DNA from: an uncultured Alphaproteobacteria bacterium
GTDB lineage: Bacteria; Pseudomonadota; Alphaproteobacteria; Rhodobacterales; Rhodobacteraceae
Direction: 5' to 3'
Assembly: GCA_902625475.1 (NCBI GenBank)
Contig: CACOBR010000004.1
Coordinates: 25,919-89,918 of the forward strand
DNA: 64,000 nucleotides
Position 1 is the stretch's first letter. Each line of letters starts with the position of its first letter. Below are positions 18,397 through 27,386 of the stretch, piece by piece. The notes under the pieces were generated by a model. That model had not been told where the DNA came from and made no database searches. It was given only the letters and a program-made list of their open reading frames with translations. The translations under genes and the position numbers were made by a program.

Positions 18397-19458
18397 ATGT
18401 TTTCAAAAATTAAAAAAAACATATTGACTGGTTCGGTTGCTATTGCAACTACGGCAATGGCTGGTACTGTGTCAGCAGGTGCAATGGTAGCATTGTTATT
18501 ACCTGAAAATGTGAATCCTAGATGGGAAACTCAAGATGCAGCGGCTTTTGTTCGTACAATGGGGGAGCTAGCACCAGATGTAAAAGTTGAAGTTTTTAAT
18601 GCCAATAATGATACTTCAACCCAACAACGCCAGGCAGAACAGGCTCTTACGCAAGGTGCTAAAGTTCTGGTAGTAATCCCAATTGATGGTGAAAGTTCAG
18701 CAATTATTGCTGATAATGCTGCTGAAGAAGGTGTTCCAACAATAGCATATGACCGTATGATCAATTCTATGAATACAACATTTTGGGTTCAGGCTGATTT
18801 AGAGGGTATGGGATTTGATCAAGCAACTCATGTAATCAATAACACTAAATCTGGTGATACCTTGGTAATGCTTAAAGGATCACCTACTGACCCTAATGCA
18901 GCAGTTATTCATAATGGACAGCTAAGAGCCCTTACTCCACTATTCGAAAGTGGGGAAAGAATTATGGGTTATGAGAATTGGACTCAAGGATGGGATCCTG
19001 CCATAGCACGTCGCTCTATGGATCAAGCCCTTACTCAATTAAATAATAATGTGCAAGGAGTTGTTTCTTCAAATGATGGAAATGCAGGAGCAGCAATAGC
19101 GTCAATGGAAGAACAAGGGATGGCTGGAACTGTACCTGTATCAGGCCTAGACTGTACTGTGCAAGCTCAACAATTAATTCTGTTAGGTAAACAAACTCAG
19201 TGTGGATGGCGTCCTTTAGAAGATATGGCAGCAGCAGCAGCAGCAGTTACAGTTCGTTTGGTAAATGGTGAAGATTTTTCTGATTTAGCTCCACAAAAAG
19301 TTAAAAATGGTGTTGGAGCTGAAGTAGCATATGTTCCTGTCGGATCATACTCAGCAGTTGGTGTTGATGGTGTGGCTTATGTTATTGCAAATGACAAATC
19401 AATTACCAAAGATATGATTTGCCAAGGTGAAGCAGCAGAAACCACATTCTGTAAGTGA
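18397..19458 (+). CDS. Sugar ABC transporter binding protein (CUT2, XylF-like)
   Basis: This 353-residue periplasmic binding protein has a signal peptide ending GTVSAG and a type 1 sugar-binding fold (QAEQALTQGAKVLVVIPIDG, PTIAYDRMI, VVSSNDGNAGAAIA), most like D-xylose-binding XylF. Of two adjacent ATGs I chose 18397, five bases after AGGAGG; the one at 18394 would be too close. The 160-base gap after the regulator holds imperfect inverted repeats such as GGTGG/CCACC, so a second promoter is possible. Ligand: probably a pentose or other aldose (inference). Confidence 0.85.
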   Translation: MFSKIKKNILTGSVAIATTAMAGTVSAGAMVALLLPENVNPRWETQDAAAFVRTMGELAPDVKVEVFNANNDTSTQQRQAEQALTQGAKVLVVIPIDGESSAIIADNAAEEGVPTIAYDRMINSMNTTFWVQADLEGMGFDQATHVINNTKSGDTLVMLKGSPTDPNAAVIHNGQLRALTPLFESGERIMGYENWTQGWDPAIARRSMDQALTQLNNNVQGVVSSNDGNAGAAIASMEEQGMAGTVPVSGLDCTVQAQQLILLGKQTQCGWRPLEDMAAAAAAVTVRLVNGEDFSDLAPQKVKNGVGAEVAYVPVGSYSAVGVDGVAYVIANDKSITKDMICQGEAAETTFCK

Positions 19459-19468
19459 TAGAGGTTCA

Positions 19469-20296
19469 ATGACTTCTAAGAAAGATTTGGTGGGGCAAGA
19501 AGCCCCACCAGCTCACCTTATCGTAAGGGGTATCGATAAAAGTTTTGGGGGATTACAAGCTCTTCGTGAAGCTGATTTTGAGGTGGCTCGTGGTGAAGTT
19601 ATGGCACTAGTTGGTGATAACGGTGCTGGTAAATCCACTTTAATGAAAGTTTTAGCAGGCGCATATTCTGCTGATGCAGGGTCTTTTTTTCTTGATGGGA
19701 ATAGTGTTAGCATCAAATCACCAAATGATGCCAGTGATCTTGGCATACAAATTGTTTATCAAGATCTAGCACTTTGTGAAAATCTTGACGTTGCTGCAAA
19801 TCTCTCACTTGGAGCAGAACCGGTTAAAGCTGGTTGGAGTTTTTTACCTCATTTTCTTCGTCCAATTGATAATTTAGAAATGGAAAGTAAGGCTAATAAA
19901 GCTATTAAAAGGTTACAAGTTCGTACTTTACATTCTGTTCGTGCAAAAGTAAGCGGATTATCTGGTGGACAGCGTCAAGCCATAGCGATAGCTCGCGCAG
20001 TTGGCACTGAGAGTTCAGTTGTAATGTTAGATGAACCTACTGCTGCTTTAGGAGTTGCGCAAACCTATCAAGTGTTACAAGTAGTAAAGCGATTAAGAGA
20101 TACAAATCATGCAGTTGTTTACATATCTCATAATATGCAAGATATTTTTGATGTATCTGATCGAATTACAGTGCTACGACATGGTCAAAATGTTGCAACC
20201 TACATTACTTCAAAAACAACTCCTGACGAAGTTGTTATGGCAATGACTAAAGGCATAGATAAAAACTCTTCAGGAAGTATTCAGAATGCAATCTGA
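19469..20296 (+). CDS. Sugar ABC transporter ATP-binding protein (CUT2), single domain
   Basis: This 275-residue ATPase has Walker A GDNGAGKST (49-57), signature LSGGQRQAIAIARAV and Walker B VVMLDEPTAALG. It has one nucleotide-binding domain, unlike the double-length XylG/RbsA proteins, so it should act as a homodimer like FrcA. I start at ATG 19469 behind GAGG. It overlaps the permease by 11 bases and is part of the operon. Confidence 0.85.
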   Translation: MTSKKDLVGQEAPPAHLIVRGIDKSFGGLQALREADFEVARGEVMALVGDNGAGKSTLMKVLAGAYSADAGSFFLDGNSVSIKSPNDASDLGIQIVYQDLALCENLDVAANLSLGAEPVKAGWSFLPHFLRPIDNLEMESKANKAIKRLQVRTLHSVRAKVSGLSGGQRQAIAIARAVGTESSVVMLDEPTAALGVAQTYQVLQVVKRLRDTNHAVVYISHNMQDIFDVSDRITVLRHGQNVATYITSKTTPDEVVMAMTKGIDKNSSGSIQNAI

Positions 20297-21503
20297 AAAA
20301 AAAATTACTTTTTTAGATCGTCTACGCACCATGCGGGAAACCGAGTTTGGTGCCTTTTTACCAGTTCTTTTTGCTCTTGCAGCAATTTGGGGGTACTTTG
20401 GGTTTATATTACCTCTTCATGATCTAATTACTGGAGAGGCAGAAAGTTTTCGCGCAATCTTTTTAAGCCCCAGAAATATATATAATCTTTTTATGCAGTC
20501 AGCAGTAATAGCTGCTCTTGCTGTAGGTATAACAGTAGTCCTGTTATTAGGAGAAATAGATCTTTCTGCAGCCGCAACTGCAGGAGTTTGTGCCGCTCTT
20601 TTAGGTGTTCTCGTACTTTCAGGCGTACCAGGTTTTTTCGCATGCTTAATTGTTATATTTGTAGGGATAATTATGGGTGCTGCTCAGGGATTACTTGTTG
20701 CTTATGTTGGAATACCTTCTTTTGTTGTTACTTTAGCAGGTCTGCTGGGATATCAAGGTCTTATGCAAAAAATTCTTCCTACAGGAAATTTGAATGTAGG
20801 TGATCCATTTGTTCGAAGCATCGCACGGCTTCTAATTCCAGATATGTGGGGTTTATTTCTTGCTTTAGTTGTATTTATATTGTTTGCTTTGACAACTGTT
20901 CGTAAACAATTACAAAGAAAAGAAAAAGGATTAGAATTAGATAACAAATTAACTGTTTGGTTTCAAATTATAGTTTTTGGAATAATTTTAATTTCAGCAG
21001 TATTGACACTAAATGCTTATAGATCACTACCTTTGTTATTAGTTTTACTTATCGCATTTACTGCTCTTTTAGATTGGATAACAAAGTCTACACCTTACGG
21101 AAGATCTCTTTTTGCAGTTGGTGGAAACTCAGAAAGCGCAAGACGCGTTGGTATGAAAATAAAAAGGATTAGAGTTTCAGCATTTGCAATAGTTGGTTTA
21201 ATGGCCGCCATAGGAGGTATTTTTGGTGCCTCTAGATATGGTTCTGTGTCGTATACTGCATTTGCTGGTGGTTCTCTTCTTCTTGAGGCTATTGGTGCTG
21301 CTGTTATAGGTGGTACGTCATTATTTGGGGGACGTGGCTCTGTTTGGAATGCCATTTTAGGAGCATTAGTAATTGGTTCACTTGGAAATGGTCTAGATCT
21401 TTCAGGTGCATCTGCTGCAGATAAATTAATGGTATCAGGAGCAATATTGTTATTAGCAGTAGCAATAGATGCTCTTTCGCGTAATTCAGCAGGAGGTCGC
21501 TGA
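20286..21503 (+). CDS. Sugar ABC transporter permease (CUT2, XylH-like)
   Basis: This 405-residue multi-spanning permease of the BPD_transp_2 family has the cytoplasmic loop AVGGNSESARRVGMKIKRIR that contacts the ATPase and the glycine-rich GAAVIGGTSLFGGRGSVWNAILGALVIG near the C-terminus. Length and hydrophobic pattern match XylH-type permeases, including the extra hydrophobic segment around residues 185-245. It starts within the end of the ATPase gene. Confidence 0.85.
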   Translation: MQSEKKITFLDRLRTMRETEFGAFLPVLFALAAIWGYFGFILPLHDLITGEAESFRAIFLSPRNIYNLFMQSAVIAALAVGITVVLLLGEIDLSAAATAGVCAALLGVLVLSGVPGFFACLIVIFVGIIMGAAQGLLVAYVGIPSFVVTLAGLLGYQGLMQKILPTGNLNVGDPFVRSIARLLIPDMWGLFLALVVFILFALTTVRKQLQRKEKGLELDNKLTVWFQIIVFGIILISAVLTLNAYRSLPLLLVLLIAFTALLDWITKSTPYGRSLFAVGGNSESARRVGMKIKRIRVSAFAIVGLMAAIGGIFGASRYGSVSYTAFAGGSLLLEAIGAAVIGGTSLFGGRGSVWNAILGALVIGSLGNGLDLSGASAADKLMVSGAILLLAVAIDALSRNSAGGR

Positions 21504-21504
21504 T

Positions 21505-21948
21505 ATGTGGTCAGAAATTGAAAAAAAAATCCTTACTGAAATTCTTGACGAATTAATTCCTGCAAATCCAGCTAAAAAAATACCAAGTGCAGGCCAACTT
21601 GGGGTTGCCTCTTTTATATTTGAAGTAGCAAGTAATTCACCTAAGTTGCAAGAAAATATCAAGTTAGTCTTAACATGGGTTATTTCCAAAGCGGACAAGA
21701 TTTCTCCCCATCTTGTCCGCGAAATTGAACTAATTCATCCAAATGCATTTGGTTCATTAATAACAGAAACCTACAAAGGCTATTATAGTCGCCCTGATAT
21801 TAGAAAAAAACTTTATCTTAGTGAAAAGGCTGTTCATCCATTTGGATATGAAGTTAAATCAGAAAGTGACGAATATTTGAAAGAACTAACAGATGCTGTA
21901 AGATCTCGTGGTACTGTTTACAGAGACCCAACAGGAGGTCGTAGATGA
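21505..21948 (+). CDS. Gluconate 2-dehydrogenase subunit 3-like small subunit
   Basis: This 147-residue protein precedes and overlaps by four bases a GMC flavoprotein. Its pattern (ILTEILDELIPANP near the start, GQLGVASFI, Tyr/Arg-rich GYYSRPDIRKKL) resembles the small third subunit of gluconate 2-dehydrogenase-type complexes. Unlike most of those it has no Tat or Sec signal, so the complex would be cytoplasmic. AGGAGG eight bases before ATG 21505 fixes the start. It probably stabilises or chaperones the GMC subunit. No cytochrome subunit is present in the operon. Confidence 0.6.
   Translation: MWSEIEKKILTEILDELIPANPAKKIPSAGQLGVASFIFEVASNSPKLQENIKLVLTWVISKADKISPHLVREIELIHPNAFGSLITETYKGYYSRPDIRKKLYLSEKAVHPFGYEVKSESDEYLKELTDAVRSRGTVYRDPTGGRR
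21691..21720 (+). repeat. Perfect 11-bp inverted repeat inside the small-subunit gene
   Basis: GCGGACAAGAT (21691-21701) and ATCTTGTCCGC (21710-21720) are exact reverse complements with an eight-base loop TTCTCCCC. The stem is GC-rich compared with the AT-rich coding sequence around it, so the transcript should fold stably here. It lies between the transporter genes and the enzyme genes of one operon and encodes part of the helix ADKISPHLVRE. No T-run follows, so it is not an intrinsic terminator. It may set differential message stability, or be chance. Confidence 0.6.
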
Positions 21949-23564
21949 ATAACGAACCAGTCGATGTACTTATAATTGGTGCAGGAGCCTCTGGTGCAGC
22001 TATAGCTTGGTCTTTACTTGAAACCAAAATGAGAATTTTATGTCTTGAGCAAGGTACACATCTGTCGGATAAAGATTTCCCGTCGCGTCGTAACGATTAC
22101 GAATTATCGCGTTATGCTGAATTTTCTTGTGATCCTAATGTAAGGAAGCTGAAGCAGGATTATCCAATAAACTCAAATAATAGTTCTATAACACCAGTTA
22201 ATTGGAATGGTGTAGGTGGGTCTACTATCAACTTTCTTGCTCACTGGCCCAGAATGAGGCCCAGTGATTTTAGAACTAAAACACTTGATGGTGTTGGTGA
22301 TGATTGGCCGGTAGATTATTATGACCTTGAACCTTTTTATGAAATGAATGATAGAAATGTTGGGGTTTCTGGCCTAAATGGGAACCCAGCCTATCCTGAA
22401 TATACAGTACCTTATCCTCCCATACCTATTGGAATATTAGGTCAAACACTAGCGAAAGGTTTTAATAAACTTGGATGGCATTGGTGGCCTTCAGATGTTG
22501 CTATTGTAAGTAAAGATGACAATGGTCGGCAGAAGTGTGTCAATGCAGGTACATGTGATCTTGGTTGTGCAGCAGGCGCAAAGGGTGGTGCAAACTTCAC
22601 TTACTGGCCTATTTTAGAAAATGCTGGTGTGGAATTACGAACTGATTCAAGAGTTCGCGAAATCCAAGTTGATAAAGTTTCTGGCTTAGCAAAAGGTGTT
22701 TTATATCATGGATCTGATGGGCAACTTCATCATCAAAAGGCTGAATTGATAATAATGGCATGTAATGGTGTTGGTACTCCACGCTTACTGTTAAATTCTA
22801 AGTCTGATTTGTTTCCTGATGGATTAGCTAATAATTCAGGGTTGGTAGGCAAGAACCTTATGTTTCATCCCTTAACTGGTGTCGCTGGTGTTTTTGATAA
22901 ACCTATGAGAGGCCATGAAGGACCTATGGCCTGCTCTATTTTGTCTCAAGAGTTCTATGAGAGTGATAGTTCTCGTGGATTTATACGTGGTTATGGACTA
23001 CATTCTGGCCGATCAACCACACCCATGACCTATGCTCTTGGTGGATATGGTATTGACAATCCTATACCATGGGGTGACGAGCACCGTGAAATTATGGATA
23101 ATATTTATCCTTATCTTGCTGGTCTTACAATAGTTACTGAAGATCTTCCAGAAGAACATAACTGTGTTACTTTAGATGATGAATTGAAAGATAGTGATGG
23201 TATTCCTGCTCCTAAAATAACTTATAAGGTAAGTGAAAATACTAAAGCCATGATAAAGCATGGTGAGGATCGTGCTGCAGAAGTTTTATTAGCTGCAGGA
23301 GCTAAAAAAATATTAAGCAAAAATGATGATAAGGTCTGGTGGCGTGCTGGTTGGCATCAAATGGGAACTTGTCGAATGGGACATGATCCAACTAAATCTG
23401 TTGTCAATGGTTGGGGTCGTAGTCATGATGTTAAGAACTTATTCATAGTTGATGGTTCTATTTTTGTAACTGCTGGTGCAGTTAACCCTACATCTACAAT
23501 ACAAGCGCTTGCACTTTATATAGGTGACCAAATTAAAAAAAACATTGGAACCTTATTTGATTGA
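21945..23564 (+). CDS. GMC family FAD-dependent sugar dehydrogenase
   Basis: This 539-residue GMC oxidoreductase has FAD motif GAGASG at 12-17 and the C-terminal block HQMGTCRMG (His471) followed by HDVKNLFIVDGSIFVTAG and VNPTSTIQALA (Asn514), the usual catalytic His/Asn region of the gluconate 2-dehydrogenase-like branch. Cysteines in CVNAGTCDLGCAAGAK are also typical of that branch. It probably oxidises an aldose to a lactone or aldonate, or an aldonate to a keto acid. No signal peptide is present, so it would act in the cytoplasm with the small subunit. The electron acceptor is unknown. Confidence 0.85.
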   Translation: MNNEPVDVLIIGAGASGAAIAWSLLETKMRILCLEQGTHLSDKDFPSRRNDYELSRYAEFSCDPNVRKLKQDYPINSNNSSITPVNWNGVGGSTINFLAHWPRMRPSDFRTKTLDGVGDDWPVDYYDLEPFYEMNDRNVGVSGLNGNPAYPEYTVPYPPIPIGILGQTLAKGFNKLGWHWWPSDVAIVSKDDNGRQKCVNAGTCDLGCAAGAKGGANFTYWPILENAGVELRTDSRVREIQVDKVSGLAKGVLYHGSDGQLHHQKAELIIMACNGVGTPRLLLNSKSDLFPDGLANNSGLVGKNLMFHPLTGVAGVFDKPMRGHEGPMACSILSQEFYESDSSRGFIRGYGLHSGRSTTPMTYALGGYGIDNPIPWGDEHREIMDNIYPYLAGLTIVTEDLPEEHNCVTLDDELKDSDGIPAPKITYKVSENTKAMIKHGEDRAAEVLLAAGAKKILSKNDDKVWWRAGWHQMGTCRMGHDPTKSVVNGWGRSHDVKNLFIVDGSIFVTAGAVNPTSTIQALALYIGDQIKKNIGTLFD

Positions 23565-23571
23565 GAACGAT

Positions 23572-25032
23572 ATGAAATTTCCAACAAAAATGTACATAAA
23601 TGGGAAGCTAACATCAAGTAGTATAAATAAACCTGTTTTTAACCCAGCCACTGAAAAAAAAGTTTCTTTAGTTTCGACCGCTGGTTTATCTGATGTAGAA
23701 AGGGCACTTCAAGCTGCCAAGAATGCTTTTCCACACTGGTCTACAGCCCCTATTGCAGTCCGTCAGATGTGGATGAAAAGATTGTGTGATCAAGTTATCA
23801 AAAATGAAGATTTTTTACGAGAATGTATACATTATGAAATGGGGAAACCTTGGTCTCAAACACATGAAGATTGGGACCGATTAGTAGTTTCACTTGAATT
23901 TTATTCAGAAGAGATTTCACGAATACAAAATTATGGAATTGCTGATCGAGCAGGCACGCACAGCCATCGAATGGTATATGAGTCTGCAGGTGTTGTAGTT
24001 GCATTTCTGGCATGGAATTTTCCTTTATTAAATCTAGCTTTTAAAATCGGTCCAGCTATGGCATCAGGTTGTCCAATTATTATTAGACCCTCAGAGATGA
24101 CACCAATATCTGCATATGCTGTAGGAATGCTTTGTGAGAAAATTAAACTTCCAGATGGTGTAGTTCAAATCTTATGTACTGAAAGTCATGAAGTAGCTGA
24201 TGTATTAACTTCTTCAAATATTCCACAAGTTATAACTTTAATTGGATCTACTCAAACGGGTCAGCATATTATGCGTACTGGTGCATCATCAATCAAACGC
24301 TATTCTATGGAATTAGGAGGAAATGCACCTGTTTTGGTATTTGATGACGCTGACTTAGATTTAGCAGCTGATATAGTCACAGGTGTTAAATTCTCTAATG
24401 CTGGTCAAATTTGTGTAGCTCCAAATAGGGTATTTGTTGCAAAGAATGTTAAAGAAAAATTTACCAAAAAAGTTGTTTCTCGTGCTAAGGCCGCAGTAGT
24501 TGGTTTTGGTAAGGATAAAGATATAACGACTGGCCCAGTAATTGATAAAAGAGCATTTGAAAAAATTAAGGGATTAATAAAAGATGCAGTTATGAATGGG
24601 GCCAAACTTTTAGCTGGAGGGAATCGCCCCAAATATTTAAGCAAAGGATATTATATTTCACCTACAGTTCTTAGTGATGTGACAGAAAAAATGCAAGTAT
24701 ACCAACAAGAAACATTTGGTCCTATTGTTAGTTTAATATCTTTTTCAGATGAAACTAATCTTTTAAATATGGCAAATGATTGTGATGAAGGTGGACTTAC
24801 TGCTTATATTTTTACTACCAATCAAACACGTGCTGAATTTTATGCATCTAAATTAAGATATGGGGAAATTCAAATAAATGGTGTTAAATATGATATTGAT
24901 TTACCACATGGTGGTATCGGTCAGTCAGGAATAGGCCATGATTGTTCTTCACTCGCTTTACAAGATTATCTTATACAAAAACGTATTACTTGTTCTAATA
25001 ATTCTTACGAATTTGGAAAGGCAATATCATGA
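23572..25032 (+). CDS. Aldehyde dehydrogenase
   Basis: This 486-residue NAD(P)-dependent aldehyde dehydrogenase has Asn149 in AWNFP, Glu247 in MELGGNAPV and catalytic Cys281 in NAGQICVAPNR. The lysine of the common KPSE motif is replaced by Arg172 (RPSE). I start at ATG 23572; an upstream extension overlaps the GMC gene. In an oxidative sugar pathway this step is often alpha-ketoglutarate semialdehyde or glycolaldehyde/lactaldehyde oxidation. It overlaps the next gene by four bases. Confidence 0.85.
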   Translation: MKFPTKMYINGKLTSSSINKPVFNPATEKKVSLVSTAGLSDVERALQAAKNAFPHWSTAPIAVRQMWMKRLCDQVIKNEDFLRECIHYEMGKPWSQTHEDWDRLVVSLEFYSEEISRIQNYGIADRAGTHSHRMVYESAGVVVAFLAWNFPLLNLAFKIGPAMASGCPIIIRPSEMTPISAYAVGMLCEKIKLPDGVVQILCTESHEVADVLTSSNIPQVITLIGSTQTGQHIMRTGASSIKRYSMELGGNAPVLVFDDADLDLAADIVTGVKFSNAGQICVAPNRVFVAKNVKEKFTKKVVSRAKAAVVGFGKDKDITTGPVIDKRAFEKIKGLIKDAVMNGAKLLAGGNRPKYLSKGYYISPTVLSDVTEKMQVYQQETFGPIVSLISFSDETNLLNMANDCDEGGLTAYIFTTNQTRAEFYASKLRYGEIQINGVKYDIDLPHGGIGQSGIGHDCSSLALQDYLIQKRITCSNNSYEFGKAIS

Positions 25033-26198
25033 AAATAACCAAAATTACAAGTCATGTATTAGGTTATGATCTTCCTGAAACTTTAGGTTATTCTCAACAA
25101 TATTATAAAAAAAGAACATCCCATATTGTAGAGATTGAAACTGATGAAGGTATAAGTGGATGGGGTGAATGCTTTGGTCCTGGGAATATTGCATTTGCCA
25201 ACAAAGGTATAGTTGAAAAAGTAATTCAGCCAATGGTTTTAGGAATGCAAGCATTAGATCGTGATGTAATTTGGCACAAGGTATATAATTTAATGAGAGA
25301 CCATGGCCAAAAAGGTATGCCTTTACAAGCTTTATCAGGTGTTGACATCGCATTATGGGATTTAGCAGGAAAGGCTGCTAACCTTCCACTTTATAAAATG
25401 ATAGGTGGCGCACATCGTGACAAAGTTGAAGTTTATGGATATGGTATGATGCTTCGTCCTGAAAATATCAACAGTTTAATATCTCGGTTTAAGGAAGAGT
25501 CTGCTGAAATCAAAGAAATGGGCTTTAAGGCTTTAAAAATGAAAGTGGGAGTAGGTCCAAAAGATGATATTAAATTAATAGAAGCAGTGCGAGGAGGGAT
25601 TGGAGATAACTTTCGCTTTATGATAGATGCAAATCATGGATATACAACCCATGATGCTCTTTATGTAGGTCGAGCTATGGAGGAATTTTCCCCATACTGG
25701 TTTGAAGAACCAGTGGCACCAGAAGATCTAGATGGTTATAGAGAATTGCGTGCCGCCCTTAAAGTAAATATATCTGGTGGAGAGGCAGAATTTAATCGTT
25801 GGGGTTGGAGAAAACTTTTAGAAAGTAGAGGTTTGGATATTGCCCAGCCAGAGGTATGTGCCCTTGGTGGTATTTCAGAATATTTAAGAGTGCTTGCTCT
25901 TTGTCACTCACATTTCACACCTGTTGTTAATCATGTATGGGGTTCGGCCATAGCTGTAGCAGTCAATTTACATTTATTAGCTGCTATGCCTCCACTCCCA
26001 GGAGGGCTTTTTCCATGGGAACCAATGTTAGAGTTTGATACTACTCACAACCGATTTATTGACGACCTTCTTACCGTTTCCTTAGATATTAAAAAGCAAG
26101 TAAAAATTAATAATGGTACCGTTAGTTTACCTAATGGCCCTGGATTGGGTGTAACTCCAAAAAGAGATTTTCTAGATAAATTTAGAATTGATTCTTAA
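25029..26198 (+). CDS. Enolase superfamily acid-sugar dehydratase (mandelate racemase group)
   Basis: This 389-residue protein shows the complete catalytic set: KMK (Lys170/Lys172), metal ligands Asp200 (MIDANHGY), Glu226 (FEEP) and Glu252 (GGEAE), and His302 (VVNHVWGS). The KxK plus His arrangement is that of mandelate-racemase-group dehydratases acting on aldonates or aldarates. It should turn an aldonate into a 2-keto-3-deoxy acid, downstream of the GMC dehydrogenase. It is the last gene of the operon; no second dehydratase or aldolase for the keto acid follows. Confidence 0.85.
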   Translation: MKITKITSHVLGYDLPETLGYSQQYYKKRTSHIVEIETDEGISGWGECFGPGNIAFANKGIVEKVIQPMVLGMQALDRDVIWHKVYNLMRDHGQKGMPLQALSGVDIALWDLAGKAANLPLYKMIGGAHRDKVEVYGYGMMLRPENINSLISRFKEESAEIKEMGFKALKMKVGVGPKDDIKLIEAVRGGIGDNFRFMIDANHGYTTHDALYVGRAMEEFSPYWFEEPVAPEDLDGYRELRAALKVNISGGEAEFNRWGWRKLLESRGLDIAQPEVCALGGISEYLRVLALCHSHFTPVVNHVWGSAIAVAVNLHLLAAMPPLPGGLFPWEPMLEFDTTHNRFIDDLLTVSLDIKKQVKINNGTVSLPNGPGLGVTPKRDFLDKFRIDS

Positions 26199-26317
26199 AT
26201 CATTTTTCACCAAATTTTATTTTTTAGGAAAGTAGATACATATCTTCATGGCATTCTTGTTGCATAATCACATTTGAAAATTAAATAAAATAATTATTAG
26301 AATTCAGGGATCTAAGT

Positions 26318-27385
26318 TTGTTTGATGGTATTTACAAAAATAGACGTGTTTTGGTTAGTGGTCATACAGGATTTAAGGGGAGCTGGCTATGTAAATGGCT
26401 AAACAATTTGGGTGCTGAAGTTTATGGTTACTCTCTTTTACCAAATACTGAACCTAATCACTTTGATTTATCTAATCCTTCTGTGAATTCATGTATAAAT
26501 AACATTATAGATTTTAATTCTGTAAAGAAATTTGTGACAAAAAGTGAACCAGAAATTATTTTCCATTTAGCTGCTCAACCTTCTGTCCTTAAAAGTTACG
26601 AAGATCCTATTGAAACTTTTAACACAAATATAATTGGGACTACTAATTTTTTGGAAGTGGCTAGATATAGTCCAAGTGTAAAAGCTATTATTATAGTTAC
26701 TACTGATAAGTGTTACAAAAATAAAGAATGGGTTTATGGATATAGAGAAAATGATGAATTAGGTGGTCATGATCCGTATAGTGCATCAAAGGCTTGTGCT
26801 GAACTTGTTACTGATAGTTTTAGAAAATCATTTACTAATAAAAAAAATAATAAACTTCTTATTGCATCAGCAAGAGCTGGAAATGTTTTAGGAGGGGGCG
26901 ATTGGACAAATGATAGAATTTTTAAAGACATTGCAATCGCAATATCAAAAAATAAAAAATTATCACTAAGAAATCCTAATAGTGTTAGGCCATGGCAACA
27001 TGTTTTAGAACCTCTTTCTGGATATTTATTATTAGGACAATTATTATATCAAGATAAAAAAGAATATGCAAAACCTTGGAATTTTGGTCCCTCATTATCC
27101 TCTAATATTACAGTAAGAGAATTAGTTGATATTGTAAAAAACAGATGGAATCATATTGAAGTTGAATATGACAGTCCTAAAAATGAAGAAACTAAAAATC
27201 TCGTATTAGATAGTTCCAAAGCTTATAATAAACTTAAATGGAAACCAGTATGGGGAATAGATTACACAATCAATTATACCATTGATTGGTATAAAAACTA
27301 CTACGAAAAAAATATCGTAAAGACTGAAGAACAAATTAATAAATTTACTGAAGATGCAGTTAAAAGTAAAATCATTTGGACATAA
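26318..27385 (+). CDS. rfbG: CDP-glucose 4,6-dehydratase
   Basis: This 355-residue extended SDR converts CDP-glucose to CDP-4-keto-6-deoxyglucose. It has cofactor motif SGHTGFKG at 14-21, TTDKCY at 128-133 (the CDP-glucose dehydratase signature), active-site Tyr154/Lys158 in DPYSASK and ARAGNVLGGGDW and RPWQHVLEPL further on. The start is a TTG at 26318, seven bases after AGGGA; the next residues align with known family N-termini, so a TTG start is likely genuine. The cytidylyltransferase (rfbF) that makes its substrate is not in the window. Confidence 0.9.
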   Translation: MFDGIYKNRRVLVSGHTGFKGSWLCKWLNNLGAEVYGYSLLPNTEPNHFDLSNPSVNSCINNIIDFNSVKKFVTKSEPEIIFHLAAQPSVLKSYEDPIETFNTNIIGTTNFLEVARYSPSVKAIIIVTTDKCYKNKEWVYGYRENDELGGHDPYSASKACAELVTDSFRKSFTNKKNNKLLIASARAGNVLGGGDWTNDRIFKDIAIAISKNKKLSLRNPNSVRPWQHVLEPLSGYLLLGQLLYQDKKEYAKPWNFGPSLSSNITVRELVDIVKNRWNHIEVEYDSPKNEETKNLVLDSSKAYNKLKWKPVWGIDYTINYTIDWYKNYYEKNIVKTEEQINKFTEDAVKSKIIWT

Positions 27386-27386
27386 C

